64,000 bases of DNA from Arthrobacter globiformis (GCF_003261175.1 NZ_QLNP01000103.1:1-64000), one strand, 5' to 3'. Counted from the stretch's first letter, positions 53,747 through 63,295 are shown. The notes: a model not told the origin generated them from the letters alone. Numbers and translations: made by a program.

Positions 53747-55108
53747 ATGACCGACGAGTTCTCCGTGGAGAGCGTCTACGCCGAGCTGCTGGGCCGCGCA
53801 CCGGAAAACAAGATGGAGCCCAGACTGGCGCCGCTGTTCCGCGCCATGGATGTCCTGGGGGAGCCCAACAAGGCCTACCCGATCATCCACATCACCGGGA
53901 CCAACGGCAAAACGTCCACGGCCCGGATGATCGAGGCCGGCCTGCGCGCCCACGGCCTCAGCACCGGGCGCTACACCAGCCCGCACCTGTCCAAAGTCAC
54001 GGAGCGGATCAGCCTGGACGGCGAGCCGGTGTCCGACGAGACGTTCGTGCGCATCTGGGACGAGATCCGGCCGTACCTGCAGATCGTCGACGACGAACTC
54101 ACCGCCGAAGGCCAGCCCCGGCTGACGTACTTCGAATGCCTGACCATCCTGGCCTTCGCCGTGTTCGCCGACCAGCCGGTCAACGTGGCCATCATGGAGG
54201 TGGGCCTCGGCGGCATCACCGACGCCACCAACGTGGGCGACGGCCAGGTGTCCGTGGTGACACCCATCTCCCTCGACCACACCGACCTGCTGGGCGACAC
54301 CACCGAGGACATCGCCCACGAGAAAGCCGGCATCATCAAGCCCGGCGGCTTCCTCGTCAGCGCGGCCCAGCCGCTGGATGCCGCACAGGTCCTGCTGGAG
54401 AAGGCCAAAGAGGTGCAGGTGCCGTTCCGCTTCGAAGGCGTGGAATTCGGCGTCGAATCCCGCCAGGTCGCCGTCGGCGGACAGGTGGTGACCGTCCAGG
54501 GCCTCGCCGGCCGCTACCCGGACCTCATGGTCCCGCTGCACGGTGCCCACCAGGCCGAGAACGCAGCCGTGGCAGTGGCCGCGCTGGAGGCATTCCTTGG
54601 CGGCGGCGAGAAGGAGCTGTCCCTGGAGGTCCTGCAGGAAGCCTTCGGCACCGTCTCGTCACCGGGCCGGCTGGAAGTCGTGCGGACAGCCCCCACCATC
54701 ATCGTGGACGCTGCCCACAACCCGGACGGCATCCGGGCGTCCGCGGAGGCGATCCAGGAGGCCTTCAGCTTCAGCAAGCTGGTGGTCGTCGTGGGTGTGC
54801 TAAAGGAAAAGGACGCCGAGGAGATCCTGCGCCAGCTCAAGGAATCCCTGGGCGGCCTCGCGGAGGAATTCTGCTTCACCCAGTCCAATTCCCCGCGGGC
54901 AGTGCCTGCAGCGGAACTCGCGGAGCTCGCCGTCGACCTCGGTTTTGGCGAGGAAAACGTGCACATCGCCGAGAAGCTGGACGATGCGCTGGAGTGGGCC
55001 GTTGAACGCGCCGAAGCCAATGACGACCTCGCCGGCGGCGTGCTGGTGACCGGCTCCATCACGCTGGTGGCGGACGCCCGCATCCTGCTTGGAAAGGCGG
55101 CCGACTGA
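53747..55108 (+). CDS. folC: folylpolyglutamate synthase/dihydrofolate synthase
   Basis: 453-aa ATP-dependent ligase that adds glutamate to dihydropteroate and folates. HITGTNGKTSTARMI is the P-loop, IMEVGLGGITDATNV and SLDHTDLLGDTTEDIAHEKAGIIKPGG follow as Mur-ligase-like metal/ATP motifs, and VDAAHNPDGIRA opens the C-terminal domain. Starts three bases after the ileS stop, so its expression follows the T-box. Its stop overlaps the DUF4233 start. Confidence 0.96.
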   Translation: MTDEFSVESVYAELLGRAPENKMEPRLAPLFRAMDVLGEPNKAYPIIHITGTNGKTSTARMIEAGLRAHGLSTGRYTSPHLSKVTERISLDGEPVSDETFVRIWDEIRPYLQIVDDELTAEGQPRLTYFECLTILAFAVFADQPVNVAIMEVGLGGITDATNVGDGQVSVVTPISLDHTDLLGDTTEDIAHEKAGIIKPGGFLVSAAQPLDAAQVLLEKAKEVQVPFRFEGVEFGVESRQVAVGGQVVTVQGLAGRYPDLMVPLHGAHQAENAAVAVAALEAFLGGGEKELSLEVLQEAFGTVSSPGRLEVVRTAPTIIVDAAHNPDGIRASAEAIQEAFSFSKLVVVVGVLKEKDAEEILRQLKESLGGLAEEFCFTQSNSPRAVPAAELAELAVDLGFGEENVHIAEKLDDALEWAVERAEANDDLAGGVLVTGSITLVADARILLGKAAD

Positions 55109-55587
55109 TGGCCCGTCTGACCAAGGCCCAGCGTGAATGGCGCCCGGGCATGCCCAAGAAGCGGCGGTCCACCAAGGTCATGTTCGCCTCGACGGTCCTG
55201 CTGCTGGAGGCCTTCGTGGTCTTCTTCGCAACACTGGCGGTGTTCGGCCTGCGCCGCGCCGAGATCTCCCCGGCGCTGATCCTCTCGGCGGGCATCGGAC
55301 TGAGCGTGGTGCTGATCCTCGCCTGCGCGGTGCTGTCCAAGCCGTGGGGCGTGGCGCTGGGCTGGATCCTGCAGCTGGTGCTCATCCTGAGCGGCTTCGC
55401 GGAACCGTTGATGTTCCTCGTCGGCGCGCTGTTCGCCCTCGCCTGGTGGTACGGCATCCGGGCCGGCATCCGAATCGACCGGGAATCCGCCCAGCGGGAC
55501 CGGGCGCAGGCTGAATGGGATGCCGCGCACCCTGAGGCCGCCGGCACTGAGGCCGCCGGCACTGAAGGATCAGACCAGACCCCGTAG
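55108..55587 (+). CDS. DUF4233-family membrane protein
   Basis: 159 aa with about four membrane helices ([73 protein letters not shown]) between charged ends. This is the conserved actinobacterial protein always found between folC and ndk; function unknown. The tail has a duplicated 15-base unit coding EAAGT twice (near 55535-55565). ATG overlaps the folC stop. Confidence 0.88.
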   Translation: MARLTKAQREWRPGMPKKRRSTKVMFASTVLLLEAFVVFFATLAVFGLRRAEISPALILSAGIGLSVVLILACAVLSKPWGVALGWILQLVLILSGFAEPLMFLVGALFALAWWYGIRAGIRIDRESAQRDRAQAEWDAAHPEAAGTEAAGTEGSDQTP

Positions 55588-55628
55588 ACTTACCGTCGAA
55601 ACCCACAACCAACCTCATTGGAGCATCT

Positions 55629-56048
55629 GTGAGCATCGAGCGCACCCTTGTCCTGATCAAGCCGGACGGCGTCAGCCGCAACCTGACCGGTGAGATCCTC
55701 AAAAGGATCGAAGCCAAGGGCTACACCCTGGCCGAACTCAAGAAGACCAACGCCAGTCGGGAGCTGCTCGAGCAGCACTACGAGGAGCACGTGGGCAAGC
55801 CGTTCTACGAGCCGCTCGTGGAGTTCATGCTCAGCGGCCCCGTGGTGGCGGCGATCTTCGAGGGCCACCGCGTTATCGAGGGCTTCCGGTCGCTGGCCGG
55901 CACCACGGACCCGACGACGGCGGCCCCCGGCACCATCCGCGGCGACTTCGGCCGCGACTGGGGCCTAAAGGTCCAGCAGAACCTCGTCCACGGTTCTGAC
56001 TCGGTGGACTCGGCCGAGCGCGAAATCAAGATCTGGTTCCAGGCCTAA
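55629..56048 (+). CDS. ndk: nucleoside-diphosphate kinase
   Basis: 139-aa transferase that moves the gamma phosphate between NTPs and NDPs via a phosphohistidine in [12 protein letters not shown]. Start [20 protein letters not shown] is the canonical N-terminus. GTG start with TGGAGC upstream. Last gene of the ileS operon, ended by the large palindrome at 56065-56131. Confidence 0.97.
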   Translation: MSIERTLVLIKPDGVSRNLTGEILKRIEAKGYTLAELKKTNASRELLEQHYEEHVGKPFYEPLVEFMLSGPVVAAIFEGHRVIEGFRSLAGTTDPTTAAPGTIRGDFGRDWGLKVQQNLVHGSDSVDSAEREIKIWFQA

Positions 56049-56064
56049 CCTAAAACTGCAGGTG

Positions 56065-56131
56065 AAGCGCGAACTGGCAGCTAATGCCCCGAAAAGCTGG
56101 TTTTGAGGGCGTTAGCTGCCAGTTCGCGCTT
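56065..56131. repeat. 67-base intergenic palindrome (REP-like element B)
   Basis: 25-base arms AAGCGCGAACTGGCAGCTAA... and their complement match at 24 of 25 positions around a 17-base loop that contains GTTTTGA. A T-run follows on the plus strand, so it can end ndk transcription and, in the other direction, VKOR. Shares ACTGGCAG and GTTTTGA with the palindrome at 9433-9498. Confidence 0.85.
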
Positions 56132-56151
56132 TTTCGTTTAGAAGTCGGTGA

Positions 56152-56835
56152 CTAGAAGCCCGAGGTGCCGGCGAACACCTGGATGAAGGCGAAGAAGATA
56201 GTCGCAATAACGGCTACGTAGAGCAGCGCCGTGATGATCCAGCCGGAGTCGCCCAGGATCCGGGCCAGGCCTGCCGGCACCGGAATCACGCCGTGGACCA
56301 CGTTCCGCACGGTGACCCAGACGAAGAGCGGAATCATCGCCGCCCAGACCACCATGCAGAACGGGCACAGGATGTGGATGGAGTACAGCGCCTGCGACCA
56401 CAGCCACACCACGAAGATGAAGCCGAGGGTGATGCCGGCCTGCAGCCCGAGCCAGTACCAGCGGGCGAACCGGGCGCCGGCGAGCAGCGCCATTCCCACG
56501 GTGGTGGTGATGGCGAAGGCGACTATTCCGATGAACATGTTCGGGAAGCCGAAGACGGAACTCTGCCACGTCTGCATGACCTGCCCGCAGGAAATCCAGG
56601 GGTTCACGTCACACACGGTGGCATGGTTGGGATCCTTCAGGACCTCAAGCTTTTCCAGCACCAGAATGCCGGATGCCAGCCAGCCCACAACGCCGGTGAT
56701 GACCAGCAGCCAGCCGAAGGGGCGGTCGCGTGTCATGGCCGGCCCGGCGGCACCGGCGGAAGCCGCGGCGGGCCGGGCACCCTCCTGCTGGTCGCGGTCG
56801 TAGTCCGTGCCTGTGGAAGGCGAAGTGCGTGGCAT
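56152..56835 (-). CDS. vitamin K epoxide reductase family protein (VKOR)
   Basis: 227-aa membrane protein with four or more helices that oxidises a DsbA-like partner and passes electrons to menaquinone, forming disulfides outside the cell. Loop cysteines in CDVNPWISCGQVM and active-site CPFC in HILCPFCMVVW are all present. Start MPRTSPSTG at 56835 has AAGGACG upstream; the frame open to 56943 is not needed. It is divergent from rne and converges on ndk. Confidence 0.92.
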   Translation of the reverse strand: MPRTSPSTGTDYDRDQQEGARPAAASAGAAGPAMTRDRPFGWLLVITGVVGWLASGILVLEKLEVLKDPNHATVCDVNPWISCGQVMQTWQSSVFGFPNMFIGIVAFAITTTVGMALLAGARFARWYWLGLQAGITLGFIFVVWLWSQALYSIHILCPFCMVVWAAMIPLFVWVTVRNVVHGVIPVPAGLARILGDSGWIITALLYVAVIATIFFAFIQVFAGTSGF

Positions 56836-56943
56836 GGGATGGCGTCCTTTGTCTGGGGTGCTCCTGCCCAGATTGTATCGCCGCCAGCTTGACGCAGGCT
56901 GTACCCGTACGCAACGGCGGCATTGACCGGCCTTGTCACACAA

Positions 56944-57292
56944 TTACAGCGTATTTGTACGGCAATATGAGAGAATGAACGTGGCTGGAGCGCGAACCAC
57001 ATTCGAACTCCAGTCCGGTGGCTTGTTCCCAAGACCGCCAATGAGCAGTGGTGCAGGCTTCGGAATGAAGATCCAGCCTCCCACCTTCCATTGGACGGCA
57101 CCTGGTTGTGGTTGTCAGAAACAACGGGTTCCAGTAACAATCCCGCCGGCCTGTCAGGCCTGCCGCACCCCACTGCCGGTGCGAGCCTGCTGGTATCCAA
57201 TTGACTTCTGTCAATGCCTGCGGGTTTTGACAATATGTGCCCCAATGGGTGCCGAATGTGGCGGCACGTCAGGGGCAGGAGTGTTGCCACAT
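56944..57292 (+). promoter_or_regulatory. long structured leader of rne
   Basis: About 350 bases of low GC with no normal gene. Hairpins: GTTGT-CAGAA-ACAAC (57111-57125), GGCCTG-T-CAGGCC (57148-57160), ATTGAC-TTCT-GTCAAT (57200-57215). The rne frame stays open upstream through it, but third positions are near random. Likely a 5' leader open to self-cleavage, as known for rne in other bacteria; inferred. Confidence 0.5.
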
Positions 57293-60200
57293 ATGGATAA
57301 TGACCAGGTTATAGCCGTCAACGAAGAACCGGCTGCCGCCGGCGAAGCCGCCGCTGAGGCCCCGAAGAAAGCCACCCGGACCCGCCGCAAGGCGACGCCC
57401 AAGGCCGAAGCAGCGGACACGGAGACTGCGGCGTCGGAGCTGCCCGCTCCGGAAACCCTGACGCCTGCAGGCGCAGCACCTGAAACTGCAGCACCTGAAA
57501 CGGCAGTGCCGGAGCCGGCTGCCGGAGAGGCCGCAGAAGCCCCGGCCAAGACCCCGGTCCGCCGGACCCGCGCCCGGAAGAAGGTCGCCGAAGAACCGCT
57601 GCCCGCGTTTGCGGAAGCTGCCGGGGCCGAAGTTGATGTGCAGGAAGGTGGCGCGCAGGTAGCCGTCACGGAGCAGGCAGTCGAGGCGGCGGCAGTTCCC
57701 GCCGCCCCTGAGCAAGCTGCCGCTGAGCAGGCGGCCGCAGAGCCCGCCGCCGAGTCCAAGCCTGTACGCCGCCGCCGGGCAACAAAGCCCAAGGCCGCCG
57801 AGCTGGCCGAAAGCCCCGCTGAGTCAGCGGAATCTGCCGAGGCACCCGCTCCGGCGGCTACCGGAACAGCCACTGAGGTGCCTTCGGCCGGTCCGGCTGA
57901 ACAGCCCGCCCCGGGCGTCGGCGCCCCTGATACCCAGGCAGCGCCCGCCACCGCAGCCCCTGCTGCAGACGTGGCCGCACAGGAGCCGGCCGTCGAGGAA
58001 GAGGCCGAAGAAGAGGCCGGCGGGCAGTCGCCCCTGGGCTCGCTTTTCCTGGAACCGTCGTCCGTGACATCGATTATCTTCCAGGCCCCCGACCTGAACA
58101 CGGTGGTCCGCCCTGCCGCTTCCGCCGCGAAGGAGGAATCGGCCGCCGAGGACGGCGAGGACGAGCTGGAGGACGACGACGGCGGGCGGCGCCGGCGGCG
58201 CAGCCGCGGCCGCCGCGGCCGCAGCCGGACCGACCGTGAAATCACCGACGACGATGAAGGCACTGAAGTCTCTGATGAGGCGGGCGAAGACGAGGGTGCG
58301 CCGCTCGAAGATGGCGTGACGTCCCGCCGCCGCCGCCGCCGCCGCCGCGGCGACCAGGATCTGGAACTGACTGGCGGCGGAGACGACGATCCCCCCAACA
58401 CGGTCACCCGCGTCCGCGCCCCGCGGACCATCAGCGAGGCCCCGGCGAGCAACCGCGTCACCAGCGTCAAGGGCTCCACCCGTCTGGAAGCCAAGAAGCA
58501 GCGCCGCCGCGAATCGCGGGACACCGGCCGCCGCCGCACGGTGATCACCGAGGCTGAGTTCCTGGCCCGCCGGGAATCCGTGGACCGGCAGATGATCGTG
58601 CGCCAGCGCGACGACAGAATCCAGATCGGCGTCCTGGAAGACGGCGTCCTGGCCGAACATTTCGTCTCCAAGACGCAGCAGGACTCCCTGATCGGCAACG
58701 TCTACCTGGGCAAGGTCCAGAACGTTTTGCCGTCCATGGAAGCTGCTTTCGTGGACATCGGGCGCGGCCGCAACGCCGTGCTGTACGCCGGCGAAGTGAA
58801 CTGGGAAGCCGTCAACCTCGAAGGCAAGCAGCGCCGCATCGAGAACGCGCTGAAGTCCGGCGATTCCGTCCTGGTCCAGGTCACCAAGGATCCGGTGGGC
58901 CACAAGGGTGCACGGCTGACCAGCCAGATCTCCCTGCCCGGCCGTTACCTCGTGTACGTCCCCGGCGGGTCCATGACCGGTATCTCCCGCAAGCTGCCCG
59001 ACGTCGAACGCAACCGGCTGAAGCGAATCCTCAAGGACCGCCTCCCCGAGGACGCCGGCGTCATTGTGCGCACGGCCGCCGAGGGCGCCTCCGAGGAGGA
59101 GCTGACCCACGACATCAACCGTCTCCGTGCCCAGTGGGAGGGGATCGACAGCCAGGCGAAGTCCACCAAGGTCCTCGCCCCCGAACTGCTCTACGGCGAA
59201 CCGGACCTGACCATCAAGGTTGTGCGCGACGTCTTCAACGAGGATTTCTCCAAGCTGATCGTCTCCGGCGACGAAGCGTGGGACACCATCGAGGCCTACG
59301 TCACTTACGTCGCCCCGGACCTGGTGGGCCGGCTCGAAAAGTGGACCAAGGACGAGGACATCTTCTCCGCCTGGCGCATCGACGAGCAGATCCACAAGGC
59401 TCTCGACCGTAAGGTATTCCTGCCGTCCGGCGGCTCACTGGTCATTGACCGGACCGAGGCCATGACGGTGGTTGACGTCAACACCGGCAAGTTCACCGGC
59501 AGCGGCGGCAACCTGGAAGAGACCGTCACCAAGAACAACCTTGAGGCTGCCGAGGAAGTTGTGCGCCAGCTGCGGCTGCGTGACATCGGCGGCATCATCG
59601 TCATCGACTTCATCGACATGGTGCTGGAGTCCAACCGCGACCTCGTCCTGCGCCGTCTGGTGGAATGCCTGGGCCGCGACCGGACCAAGCACCAGGTGGC
59701 CGAAGTGACGTCCCTGGGACTCGTGCAGATGACGCGCAAGCGCATGGGCACCGGCCTCCTGGAAGTCTTCGGCGAGCAGTGCGAGGCATGTGCGGGCCGG
59801 GGCGTCGTCACCCATGACGAGCCGGTGGAGCACCGCCGCGCCAACACCGTGGCCGCGGAGCACCACGTGCACCGTGCCGAGGTCCAGCCCCCTGCCCGAA
59901 CAGAGCGGAAGCGCCGCCGCGGCAAGGGCGGTCAGCCGTCCTCCGAGGCAGCTCCGGCCGCCCCCACCGTGCCGCACCACCCCGAACCGTCGGACGCTGA
60001 GCGCCACGCCAAGGCTGAAGCGACCCGCGCCGCGCTGGCCAACATCGCCGCAGCGGCCCACGCCGCACACCTGCATGAGGAAGAAGCTGCGCACAGTGCC
60101 GCAGCGTCGGGTGAGGCTGCCCGGCCCGCCGCATCCGCTGCCGCCGCACCGGAAAGCCCCGTGGTGCACCGCGCTCCGGAAACGGAAAGCGTCTCCGGAC

Positions 60201-60709
60201 GCCCCGGCGCAGTGCTCACCTTCGGCGGCGAGAAAGTGGTGCTTCCGTTTGTCGATCACAGCGAGGAGCCGGTCAAGGAAGCGCCGGCCCTGACGCTGGA
60301 CCGCCTGGAGGAGGCCTTCGCGCACCTGGGTGCTCCGATTGCCCCCGCCGAAGAGGAGGAAGCCAAGGACGAGGCCCCCGCGCAGGTCCGCCCGGAAAGC
60401 CGGCAGCCGGAGGGTCGGCAGACTGGAAGCCAGCCCGCGGCCCAGCCTGCTGCACGGCAGCCGGTGGAAAGCCCCGCGGCACCGTCCCGCAGCCGCCGTC
60501 CGCGCCGCAACCGCAGTGCCAGTCGCCCCCAGGGTGCAGCCAACGAGACATCCGTGGAACACCACGAGGTAGCTCCGGCCGCAGCTGCCGGGCACTCGCA
60601 CGAGGCCAAGGCACCCGAGGCAGGCAATGCGCAGACGCCCAAGGCGGCCCCGCAGCCGGCCAGCGAACCGATCATCCTGGGGGTCGGCGTACCCGCCTCA
60701 GAACTGTAG
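57293..60709 (+). CDS. rne: ribonuclease E/G family protein
   Basis: 1138-aa endoribonuclease that initiates mRNA decay and processes rRNA/tRNA. The catalytic core runs from about residue 410 to 860: S1 domain GNVYLGKVQNVLPSMEAAFVD, 5'-sensor and DNase I-like parts with VDVNTGKFTGSGGNLEETV, and the zinc-link CEACAGRG. As usual for Actinobacteria the core is flanked by disordered ends: an Ala/Glu/Pro-rich N-terminus with Arg-rich clusters (RRRRSRGRRGRSR) and an Arg/Pro-rich C-terminus, which may bind RNA or degradosome partners. Confidence 0.95.
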   Translation: MDNDQVIAVNEEPAAAGEAAAEAPKKATRTRRKATPKAEAADTETAASELPAPETLTPAGAAPETAAPETAVPEPAAGEAAEAPAKTPVRRTRARKKVAEEPLPAFAEAAGAEVDVQEGGAQVAVTEQAVEAAAVPAAPEQAAAEQAAAEPAAESKPVRRRRATKPKAAELAESPAESAESAEAPAPAATGTATEVPSAGPAEQPAPGVGAPDTQAAPATAAPAADVAAQEPAVEEEAEEEAGGQSPLGSLFLEPSSVTSIIFQAPDLNTVVRPAASAAKEESAAEDGEDELEDDDGGRRRRRSRGRRGRSRTDREITDDDEGTEVSDEAGEDEGAPLEDGVTSRRRRRRRRGDQDLELTGGGDDDPPNTVTRVRAPRTISEAPASNRVTSVKGSTRLEAKKQRRRESRDTGRRRTVITEAEFLARRESVDRQMIVRQRDDRIQIGVLEDGVLAEHFVSKTQQDSLIGNVYLGKVQNVLPSMEAAFVDIGRGRNAVLYAGEVNWEAVNLEGKQRRIENALKSGDSVLVQVTKDPVGHKGARLTSQISLPGRYLVYVPGGSMTGISRKLPDVERNRLKRILKDRLPEDAGVIVRTAAEGASEEELTHDINRLRAQWEGIDSQAKSTKVLAPELLYGEPDLTIKVVRDVFNEDFSKLIVSGDEAWDTIEAYVTYVAPDLVGRLEKWTKDEDIFSAWRIDEQIHKALDRKVFLPSGGSLVIDRTEAMTVVDVNTGKFTGSGGNLEETVTKNNLEAAEEVVRQLRLRDIGGIIVIDFIDMVLESNRDLVLRRLVECLGRDRTKHQVAEVTSLGLVQMTRKRMGTGLLEVFGEQCEACAGRGVVTHDEPVEHRRANTVAAEHHVHRAEVQPPARTERKRRRGKGGQPSSEAAPAAPTVPHHPEPSDAERHAKAEATRAALANIAAAAHAAHLHEEEAAHSAAASGEAARPAASAAAAPESPVVHRAPETESVSGRPGAVLTFGGEKVVLPFVDHSEEPVKEAPALTLDRLEEAFAHLGAPIAPAEEEEAKDEAPAQVRPESRQPEGRQTGSQPAAQPAARQPVESPAAPSRSRRPRRNRSASRPQGAANETSVEHHEVAPAAAAGHSHEAKAPEAGNAQTPKAAPQPASEPIILGVGVPASEL

Positions 60710-60766
60710 GCCAAGCGGACTCTGAGCTCCCGGGACTCGGGGTGACTCACCTCCGAGCCCGCCCAT

Positions 60767-60804
60767 GAAAGGTCCGGCACCGCGGCTGCGGTGCCGGACC
60801 TTTC
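60767..60804 (+). terminator. rne terminator
   Basis: GAAAGGTCCGGCACCG pairs perfectly with CGGTGCCGGACCTTTC around a six-base loop. Confidence 0.85.
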
Positions 60805-60930
60805 TGGTTCCGGGCACCCGCCAGCCGGCGAAGGGCAGAAGGCAGAGGGCAGGGGACAAGAGCGCCCGCGGAAGCCTGTCGCAAACGTCAAATTTGGGCC
60901 CGCGGGCCGGCCGAACCGCTAGGCTGGAGG

Positions 60931-61006
60931 ACTGACACGGGGTGCCGCGCAAGGGCCGGCTGAGATCCAAACCCGTTGAACCTGTCCGGTTAGCACCGGC
61001 GAAGGG
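60931..61006 (+). promoter_or_regulatory. TPP riboswitch upstream of thiD-tenA
   Basis: The thi-box hallmarks are seen in order: ACGGGGTGCCG, GGCCGGCTGAGATCC, ACCCGTTGAACCTGTCCGGTT and GCACCGGCGAAGGGATG. The 3' end overlaps the ribosome site AAGGGA and the first ATG, so thiamine pyrophosphate would block translation. Confidence 0.93.
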
Positions 61007-62602
61007 ATGTCTTCTTTGTCATCAGCACTGTCATCAGCCTCACTCCTGCCGGCACCCGCGGCCGCCGGCAAGTCGCTTCTGGAAACGGTCGAACCGGCCC
61101 TTCAGACCTCCCGCGACGTTCCCCGGGTCCTGGCCATCGCAGGCTCGGATCCTTCCGGCGGTGCAGGCATCCAGGCCGATCTGAAAAGCATTGCGGCCCA
61201 CGGCGGCTATGGGATGGCCGCAATAACAGCCCTCACTGCGCAGAACACCACGGGCGTGCGCGGCGTGCATGTTCCGCCGGCTTCCTTCCTGTCGGCGCAA
61301 CTGGACGCTGTCAGCGACGACATCCACGTGGACGCCGTGAAGATCGGCATGCTGGGCGATGATCAGGTGATCGCAGCCGTCCGCGGCTGGCTCGAAAAGG
61401 TGAGGCCCGGCGTCGTGGTTCTCGATCCGGTGATGGTGGCTACCAGCGGTGACCGCCTCCTCCAGGAGTCTGCAGAGGCAGCTATGCGGAGACTGCTGCC
61501 TCTGGCGCACCTGATTACCCCCAACCTTCCCGAACTGGCCATGCTGCTCGGGGAACCTGAGGCCGCAGACTGGGACGCCGCCCTTGGCCAAGGCAGGCGG
61601 CTTGCGGACCAGACGGGTGCCACGGTCCTCGTCAAAGGCGGGCACCTGAACGGCTTAAGCTGCCCGGACGCGCTCGTGAACACGGCCGGGCTGCTCTCTG
61701 CGGAGGTGGTGGAGGTTGCGGGCGAACGGATCAGCACGCGGAACAGCCACGGCACCGGATGCTCGCTCTCCTCGGCCATGGCCACGGCGCAGGCGCGGCT
61801 GGGTGACTGGGAAGCCTCCCTGCGGGCGGTCAAACCGTGGCTGGCCGGGGCCCTCCGCACGTCCGGGCAGCTGGAGGTCGGGGCCGGCAACGGGCCGATC
61901 AACCATTTCCACCACGTCCGCCAGGCCGAACCGGCAGCCCAGCCCGAGCCCAGCGGCGGCTTCGCGGAACTGCTGCGCGCCGAGACCATTTCCTACCTGG
62001 AAGACATCTTTGGCCTGGGCTTCATCCGCGGGCTTGCCGACGGCACCCTGGCGGAGAAGGAATTCGCGTACTACCTAGCACAGGACGCTATATACCTCAA
62101 CGGCTACTCCCGGGTCCTGGCCAGGGCCAGCGCGCTCGCGCCAACCGAGTCCGAGCAGCTGTTTTGGGCACGCTCCGCCCAGCAATGCCTGGAAGTTGAA
62201 TCGGAACTGCACCGCTCCTGGCTCAGCACGCGAACCGTGCAGGTGGAACTGGGCCCGGTCACGAAGGCTTACGTCGATCATTTGCTGGCGGCTTCGGCTG
62301 GCGGCAGTTACGCGGTGCTGGTCGCCGCGGTCCTGCCGTGCTTCTGGCTGTACGCCGAGGTGGGGGAGACCCTGCACGCCGAATATGTGGCCGCCGGAGC
62401 GCAGGCCGGGCATCCGTACGCAGAGTGGCTGCGGACCTACGCCGACGAGGACTTCGCTGCCGCCACCCTGCAGGCCATCGACATCGCCGACGACGCCGGC
62501 CGGGCCGCGTCAGAGGGGGAGCGCGAAGCGATGTTCACCGCATTCCGGCAGTCCTGCCAGTACGAGGTGGAATTTTTCGACGCGCCGAGCCGCCACAGCT
62601 GA
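61007..62602 (+). CDS. thiD: HMP-phosphate kinase / TenA fusion
   Basis: 531-aa two-domain protein. N-terminal ribokinase fold (residues about 40-300) phosphorylates hydroxymethylpyrimidine (phosphate): IAGSDPSGGAGIQADLKS, ALTAQNT, LDPVMVATSGDRLL, GTGCSLSSAMA. C-terminal TenA (about 320-531) salvages thiamine pieces: AETISYLEDIF, YYLAQDAIYLNGYSRVLA, LPCFWLYAEVG, with the active-site cysteine in RQSCQYEVEFFD. The ATG touches the ribosome site, and TTG 61016 in frame has better spacing (about nine bases from AAGGGA), so the start is uncertain. Confidence 0.92.
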   Translation: MSSLSSALSSASLLPAPAAAGKSLLETVEPALQTSRDVPRVLAIAGSDPSGGAGIQADLKSIAAHGGYGMAAITALTAQNTTGVRGVHVPPASFLSAQLDAVSDDIHVDAVKIGMLGDDQVIAAVRGWLEKVRPGVVVLDPVMVATSGDRLLQESAEAAMRRLLPLAHLITPNLPELAMLLGEPEAADWDAALGQGRRLADQTGATVLVKGGHLNGLSCPDALVNTAGLLSAEVVEVAGERISTRNSHGTGCSLSSAMATAQARLGDWEASLRAVKPWLAGALRTSGQLEVGAGNGPINHFHHVRQAEPAAQPEPSGGFAELLRAETISYLEDIFGLGFIRGLADGTLAEKEFAYYLAQDAIYLNGYSRVLARASALAPTESEQLFWARSAQQCLEVESELHRSWLSTRTVQVELGPVTKAYVDHLLAASAGGSYAVLVAAVLPCFWLYAEVGETLHAEYVAAGAQAGHPYAEWLRTYADEDFAAATLQAIDIADDAGRAASEGEREAMFTAFRQSCQYEVEFFDAPSRHS

Positions 62603-62929
62603 GCGGAAGCGGGGCCGCTACCCGGTAAGATAGTCGCGCACGGCATCGGATGTCCGGGAAAGCGGCCTGTGTGGCGCTTATCACGGACAACCCGCCGCTG
62701 CCAGCCTCATTTGCGGCCGACGACGGAATTAGCGTATTCTAGATCTTCGGTGCTTACGCCAACACTTGGGTTATGACCCGGGATCGTCCACTCGGACATG
62801 TTCCTGGGATAGCTCACGGGTTCCCCCGGGGAATCCACGGCGTTGAGGCACAGCGAGAACCAGGCCAATTACGGACCTGGCTTCCGCACGCAAATTTAGT
62901 AATAAACGTCGAGAGAAGTGAGTTCCCAA
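62603..62929 (+). promoter_or_regulatory. rplU leader region
   Basis: 327 bases without a gene. A possible promoter is TTGCGG (62710-62715) with TATTCT 18 bases later. Hairpins CCAGG/CCTGG (62860-62880) and GGTTCCCC/GGGGAATCC (62819-62836) suggest a folded leader that could bind ribosomal protein L21; inferred. Confidence 0.4.
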
Positions 62930-63238
62930 GTGGTGTACGCGATTGTCCGCGCAGGCGGCCGCCAAGAGAAGGTTTCCGTTGGAGACTTCGTTACCCTGAA
63001 CCGCGTCGCCGGTGGAGCTGGCAGCACCATTGAGCTGCCCGCGCTGCTTCTGGTGGACGGTGACAAGGTCACCTCCGCAGCTGCGGACCTGGCCAAGGTA
63101 ACTGTTACGGCTGAGATCCTCCAGGACCTCCGTGGTCCGAAGATCGTCATCCAGAAGTTCAAGAACAAGACCGGTTACAAGAAGCGCCAGGGTCACCGTC
63201 AGGAACTGACCAAGGTCAAGATCACCGGTATCAACTAA
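62930..63238 (+). CDS. rplU: 50S ribosomal protein L21
   Basis: 102-aa ribosomal protein of the large subunit: [56 protein letters not shown] (positions in two parts), ending [11 protein letters not shown] 62930 gives the usual start VVYAIV; earlier GTG 62918 would add four residues. First of rplU-rpmA-obg. Confidence 0.96.
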   Translation: MVYAIVRAGGRQEKVSVGDFVTLNRVAGGAGSTIELPALLLVDGDKVTSAAADLAKVTVTAEILQDLRGPKIVIQKFKNKTGYKKRQGHRQELTKVKITGIN

Positions 63239-63295
63239 CCGCCGGTTACTGTTCAGGTTTCCCGCAGTCTCAAGAATTAAAGGCAGGCATTCCAA

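Noticed and set aside
50423-54550. A very long open frame (over 1300 codons) on the minus strand opposite ileS and folC
   Set aside because: In high-GC genes the antisense frame in phase with third positions is often open; it lacks ribosome sites, known motifs and normal composition, while ileS and folC have full family motifs.
56933-57292. N-terminal extension of rne with several cysteines
   Set aside because: Near-random third positions, TTG start, no ribosome site and no similarity to RNase E; treated as leader.
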